The position numbers and the translations under genes were made by a program. Below, piece after piece: positions 7,008 through 9,292 of a DNA stretch of 9,292 nucleotides. This DNA is from Christensenella sp. (lineage in GTDB: Bacteria; Bacillota; Clostridia; Christensenellales; Maliibacteriaceae): positions 1-9,292 of the forward strand of contig JAHZHV010000119.1 in assembly GCA_019420085.1 (NCBI GenBank), written 5' to 3'. Numbering within the stretch: the first letter of the stretch is position 1; each line of letters begins with the position of its first letter. A model generated the notes under the pieces. The model did not search any database. It was not told the origin of the DNA and worked only from the letters and a program-made list of their open reading frames with translations.

Positions 7008-7025
7008 TCTGTTACAATTGTTTTT

Positions 7026-7039
7026 CGGTTCTATAACCG
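7026..7039. repeat. Short inverted repeat upstream of the hydrolase promoter
   Basis: CGGTT-N4-AACCG forms a 5-bp dyad between the ferredoxin terminator and the hydrolase promoter, 19 bp upstream of the -35 box. It could be an operator half-pair or chance; no regulator is visible nearby. Confidence 0.3.
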
Positions 7040-7053
7040 TTCGAATCATATGC

Positions 7054-7090
7054 AAAAAATAAGGGTCAAAGAAGCATGCTTCTTTGACCC
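7054..7090 (-). terminator. Intrinsic terminator of the ferredoxin gene, perfect 28-bp palindrome
   Basis: Positions 7063-7090 are a perfect palindrome (14 bp per arm, outermost GGGTCAAAG / CTTTGACCC). On the minus strand it is followed by TTATTTTTT. It lies 39 bp after the ferredoxin stop codon and separates it from the hydrolase gene on the same strand. No comparable T-run follows on the plus strand, so it should work in one direction. Confidence 0.92.
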
Positions 7091-7129
7091 GATTGTCAAA
7101 ACAACTTGTCCAGCGCAGCGAAACGAATT

Positions 7130-7294
7130 TTATTCGTTCACGGGCGCACCGACGGGGCAAACACTTGCGCAGGCACCACAGTCCACGCACTTGTCCTGAT
7201 CGATTTCATAACGATCAGCACCCTGAGAAATCGCACCGACAGGGCACTCGCCAGCGCAAGCGCCGCAAGATACACACGCATCAGAGATTTTCAT
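7130..7294 (-). CDS. Two-cluster [4Fe-4S] ferredoxin, clostridial type
   Basis: Small electron carrier of 54 residues. It has two classic CxxCxxCxxxCP motifs: Cys7/10/13/17 (CVSCGACAGECPVGA) and Cys36/39/42/46 (CVDCGACASVCPVGA), each expected to bind a [4Fe-4S] cluster. The pseudo-twofold sequence and length match clostridial 2[4Fe-4S] ferredoxins, low-potential donors for enzymes such as pyruvate:ferredoxin oxidoreductase and hydrogenases; the partner here is unknown. The frame is open further upstream, but the ATG at 7294 follows an AGGAGGTG ribosome-binding site with 8-10 nt spacing. The gene stands alone with its own promoter and terminator and diverges from mutY. Confidence 0.97.
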   Translation of the reverse strand: MKISDACVSCGACAGECPVGAISQGADRYEIDQDKCVDCGACASVCPVGAPVNE

Positions 7295-7325
7295 GATGGT
7301 TACACCTCCTGTTGAAAGTGCATTT

Positions 7326-7355
7326 ATTCTATCACAAAAACGTCCCGTTTGTAAA
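7326..7355 (-). promoter_or_regulatory. Extended -10 promoter for the ferredoxin gene
   Basis: On the minus strand TTTACA (7350-7355), an 18-bp spacer and TAGAAT (7326-7331), preceded by TGA as an extended -10, match a sigma-A promoter well. The leader to the ATG would be about 25 nt and contains the AGGAGGTG site. The 138-bp gap to mutY must also hold the mutY promoter on the plus strand, for which I see no clear -35/-10 pair. Confidence 0.75.
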
Positions 7356-7419
7356 GATATCATCGTTCGGCAAAACAGGCAGGAATCAACGCTGTATCTA
7401 TCGAAAAATAGTATGAACA

Positions 7420-7429
7420 GGGAGGTGAT
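7420..7429 (+). promoter_or_regulatory. Ribosome-binding site that fixes the TTG start of mutY
   Basis: GGGAGGTGAT differs by one base from a full anti-Shine-Dalgarno complement; its GGAGG core ends 7 nt before a TTG at 7433. No ATG or GTG in the mutY frame lies nearby upstream of the conserved region, so TTG is the likely start codon. Confidence 0.85.
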
Positions 7430-7432
7430 TGC

Positions 7433-8497
7433 TTGCAGGAAAAAGATTTGACACACGCGCTTGCGCCGTGTCTTTTGCCATGGTACAAAGAACATGCGCG
7501 CGACCTTCCCTGGCGTCGGGACCGGCAGCCGTATCGCGTATGGATTTCTGAAATTATGCTGCAGCAAACGCGCGTGGAAGCCGTGATTCCCCATTACATA
7601 CAGTTTATCGCACAGCTTCCGGACCCATATGCACTTGCAGACGTTTCACCGGAACTTCTGCACAAGCTGTGGGAAGGACTTGGCTATTACCGAAGGGCGG
7701 ATTATTTAAAAAAAGCCGCAGTGCAAATTGTTTCCCTGTACGGCGGACAATTTCCAAAACAGTATGCACAGATCCGCGCGCTTGCAGGAATCGGTGCGTA
7801 TACCGCAGGGGCAATCTGTTCCATCTGTTTCGAGCAGCCGACGCCCGCCGTCGACGGCAACGTCCTGCGGGTGCTGGCGCGTCTGCAAGCCGATGCAACG
7901 CCGTGCAATACACCCGCAGCGCGGCAAAACGCAGAAGCACTGCTTGCCGCCGCCTATCCGCCGCAGGGGCAGCGAGGCGATTTTACACAGGCGCTGATGG
8001 AACTTGGGGCAACCGTTTGCCTGCCAAATGGCGCGCCTCATTGTGCAAGCTGTCCCCTGGCTGCGCTGTGCTGTGCCAACGCTTCCGGCACGCAGCTGTT
8101 ATATCCGGTGCGCACCCCCAAAAAGGCGCGTCCCGTGCAGGAAATGACGGTATTTATCTTTCTGTGCGGCGATCGGATTGCATTGCGCCGCCGTCCGGCA
8201 ACGGGGCTTTTGGCCGGGCTTTGGGAATTACCGCATACGGACGGATTGCTGCAGGAACAACATCTTGCAGATATTATGAAAACATGGGGAATCGTTCAGG
8301 CTGCTCCAATCCGCCGCATCGAACGCACGCATGTCTTTACACACGTTGCCTGGAACATGCGCGGATATTATTTTCATTGTTCCGATATGTCCGATGCTTT
8401 TGAATGGTTCTCCCGCAGTCAGCTGGCACATCAGGTGGCCGTACCTACGGCATTCCGTCAGTTCCTTACCTCGTCCCTTCTTTCGTCCGACATTTAA
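7433..8497 (+). CDS. mutY: A/G-specific adenine DNA glycosylase MutY
   Basis: Base-excision repair enzyme that removes adenine mispaired with 8-oxoguanine. The 354-residue protein has all main parts: LPWR near residue 25, catalytic Glu40 in WISEIMLQQT, the helix-hairpin-helix around 117-128 (LAGIGAYTAGAI), catalytic Asp141 in AVDGNVLRVLAR, an iron-sulfur loop with Cys196, 204, 207 and 213, and a C-terminal NUDIX-like 8-oxoG recognition domain from about 237 (ALRRRPATGLLAGLWELP) with the FTH motif at 302-304, equivalent to the FSH loop. The cluster spacing is Cx7Cx2Cx5C, one residue longer in the first gap than the textbook Cx6Cx2Cx5C; PNG-P sequences of this sort are, from memory, common in clostridial MutY. 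The start is TTG, fixed by a strong ribosome-binding site. It diverges from the ferredoxin gene. Confidence 0.97.
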   Translation: MQEKDLTHALAPCLLPWYKEHARDLPWRRDRQPYRVWISEIMLQQTRVEAVIPHYIQFIAQLPDPYALADVSPELLHKLWEGLGYYRRADYLKKAAVQIVSLYGGQFPKQYAQIRALAGIGAYTAGAICSICFEQPTPAVDGNVLRVLARLQADATPCNTPAARQNAEALLAAAYPPQGQRGDFTQALMELGATVCLPNGAPHCASCPLAALCCANASGTQLLYPVRTPKKARPVQEMTVFIFLCGDRIALRRRPATGLLAGLWELPHTDGLLQEQHLADIMKTWGIVQAAPIRRIERTHVFTHVAWNMRGYYFHCSDMSDAFEWFSRSQLAHQVAVPTAFRQFLTSSLLSSDI

Positions 8498-8590
8498 GAC
8501 AAAGCCTTCATCCGAAGCATTGTGTAAAAACGTTGCGGCAGTCAAACCGAGAAGTAATCATCCCATGCTGCGGTCAGACTGTGAAAAAAG

Positions 8591-8785
8591 GTGGTCGTAA
8601 AAAAACACGGCAACGCATTCTTTCTGTCGGATGGAGCGGGCTGGCCTTTGTGCTACGCTACCAAGCAAATGCAAAGACTTCATGCCGTCTTGCCGGCGTC
8701 CGATATGTATTCCGTAACCGTAGGATTTCCCATAGCCTATGCATGCAGAGCATGTGCAAAACGCCTCATCGAATATGAAACGTAA
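8591..8785 (+). CDS. Possible small cysteine-containing protein, 64 residues, unknown function
   Basis: I do not recognise this ORF. It follows mutY by 93 bp on the same strand, and its TAA stop runs straight into the A-tract of the terminator at 8784-8825, as expected for a real 3' gene end. The product has three cysteines, one in WPLCYA and a CxxC in YACRACAKRL near the C-terminus, with no hydrophobic segment long enough for a membrane helix. The composition, with Trp, Tyr and mixed charged residues, is protein-like. Against it: the only possible upstream start is GTG at 8591 with just an A-rich weak ribosome-binding site, and there is no homologue I can name. The 93 bp from 8498 to 8590 hold nothing else I can identify. 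Confidence 0.45.
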   Translation: MVVKKHGNAFFLSDGAGWPLCYATKQMQRLHAVLPASDMYSVTVGFPIAYACRACAKRLIEYET

Positions 8786-8825
8786 AAAAGCCTTTCGACA
8801 CACAGTGTGTCGAAAGGCTTTTTTT
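8784..8825. terminator. Bidirectional intrinsic terminator between convergent genes
   Basis: A 13-bp perfect stem (8790-8802 with 8806-8818, starting GCCTTTCGACACA) surrounds a CAG loop. Seven T residues follow on the plus strand (8819-8825) and six A residues precede it (8784-8789), giving a T-run on the minus strand as well. It can end transcription of mutY and the small ORF from the left, and of the right-edge gene, whose stop is at 8834-8836, from the right. Confidence 0.93.
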
Positions 8826-8833
8826 CTTTGTCC

Positions 8834-9292
8834 TCAATCATCCTGTTTCGGCGTCGCGGGAACAAGACGAACCATTTCCTCAGCCTCATGCGCTCTGCCC
8901 TGCGGACGGGGACGACGGCGTGCAGAATGATTCTTGCGCCGGGCAGAAGGGCTCTTGTGCACTTCCGCCGCCGGACGAAGCGTGACCGCCTCCGCTTCCG
9001 CGCTCTTGCCCGTCTGCGGCCGCGGCTGTCTGCCGCGGCTGGCTGCCTGTGACGCACGTCCTCCCGCACCACCGCGTGTCTTGCCGTTTTCCTGACGCGT
9101 TTGTCCCTGCTGCGTCTGTTTATGCGGCGCATTCCTGGATACACGCTGACTATGCGGCGCATTGGCGCTGCGCTCCTGTGCCTGTCCTCCATCCGCCTGC
9201 TGCGGTGCCGGTTTGGTGCGTTTACGCTGCTGCTGCGCCCGTTCCGCACGCTGCGGCTTGTCTGCACGCGGCTGCTGCCGGGTGTTGGCCCG
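8834..9292 (-). CDS. C-terminal low-complexity, basic Arg/Gln/Ala/Pro-rich tail of an unidentified protein (N-terminus outside window)
   Basis: One minus-strand frame stays open from the right edge for 152 codons to a TGA at 8834-8836, just before the bidirectional terminator. That is the expected place for a gene end. The visible part has no recognisable fold: it is rich in Arg, Gln, Ala, Pro, Gly and Ser, strongly basic, with a more ordered acidic or hydrophobic ending (EAEEMVRLVPATPKQDD). It looks like a disordered, possibly nucleic-acid-binding extension attached to a domain beyond the window. In Bacillota such tails occur on DEAD-box RNA helicases, some RNases and some PSP1/YaaT-type proteins. 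The rsmI-metG-tatD neighbourhood makes YaaT conceivable, but that is a guess. A competing minus-strand frame starting at 9267 runs through the terminator and is rejected. Confidence 0.65.
   Translation of the reverse strand, partial: RANTRQQPRADKPQRAERAQQQRKRTKPAPQQADGGQAQERSANAPHSQRVSRNAPHKQTQQGQTRQENGKTRGGAGGRASQAASRGRQPRPQTGKSAEAEAVTLRPAAEVHKSPSARRKNHSARRRPRPQGRAHEAEEMVRLVPATPKQDD
9121..9163. repeat. 13-bp direct repeat within the low-complexity tail
   Basis: TATGCGGCGCATT occurs at 9121-9133 and 9151-9163, exactly 30 bp apart, so the reading frame is kept and the protein motif NAPH is repeated ten residues apart. It points to repeat-driven growth of the disordered tail. Confidence 0.7.

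Noticed and set aside
6990..7018. WalR-type binding site (TGTAAC followed by a second half-site) upstream of the hydrolase gene
   Set aside because: One half matches (TGTAAC), but the second half after 5 bp is TGACGA, which misses the consensus at several positions.
7669..8403. Plus-strand 244-codon open frame inside mutY
   Set aside because: It overlaps the full catalytic and iron-sulfur region of MutY in another frame and shows no domain signature.
8737..9267. Minus-strand 176-codon Arg-rich open frame at the right end
   Set aside because: It reads through the strong bidirectional terminator and ends inside the small plus-strand ORF. The alternative minus-strand frame ends at 8834, just before the terminator, and has a more protein-like ending.
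1..9292. Mobile elements, CRISPR array, toxin-antitoxin or defence genes, tRNA or rRNA genes
   Set aside because: No transposase, integrase, regularly spaced repeats, cloverleaf or rRNA sequence was recognised on either strand; nearly all sequence is explained by conserved housekeeping genes.

Overview
The window looks like chromosomal core sequence from a spore-forming member of the Clostridia (Bacillota) with moderately high GC. Four things support this: the spore maturation pair spmA-spmB, a two-cluster clostridial-type ferredoxin, strong GGAGG ribosome-binding sites, and an rsmI...metG-tatD gene order like the Bacillus/Clostridia rsmI-metS-tatD neighbourhood. No rRNA, tRNA, CRISPR array, insertion sequence, phage gene or other mobile element was found.

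Left block (1-6893), transcribed right to left: a membrane-anchored peptidoglycan hydrolase (two peptidoglycan-binding domains plus NlpC/P60), rsmI, spmA, spmB, comB, metG, and a tatD cut by the left edge. The block is not a single transcription unit. A strong intrinsic terminator follows the hydrolase. metG has a near-consensus promoter whose -35 box contains the comB stop codon. comB has a weaker candidate promoter arranged the same way over the spmB stop. spmA/spmB overlap, and metG/tatD overlap through ATGA, so those pairs are probably translationally coupled.

Middle (6894-7432): the hydrolase promoter with a tandem TTTGACG repeat at its -35, then a ferredoxin gene on the minus strand with its own extended -10 promoter and a 28-bp perfectly palindromic terminator. 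Divergent to it on the plus strand is mutY, which starts at a TTG behind a near-perfect Shine-Dalgarno.

Right end (8498-9292): a possible 64-codon cysteine-containing ORF after mutY, a 13-bp-stem bidirectional terminator, and the C-terminal 152 residues of a minus-strand gene whose visible part is low-complexity, rich in Arg, Gln, Ala and Pro. Its identity cannot be read from this window.

Functionally this is mostly housekeeping: translation (metG, rsmI), DNA repair (mutY), electron transfer (ferredoxin), cell-wall remodelling and sporulation (hydrolase, spmAB). The least understood pieces are comB in a bacterium with no visible coenzyme M context, the small ORF at 8591-8785, and the disordered tail at the right edge. 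I see no convincing sign of a new multi-gene system.
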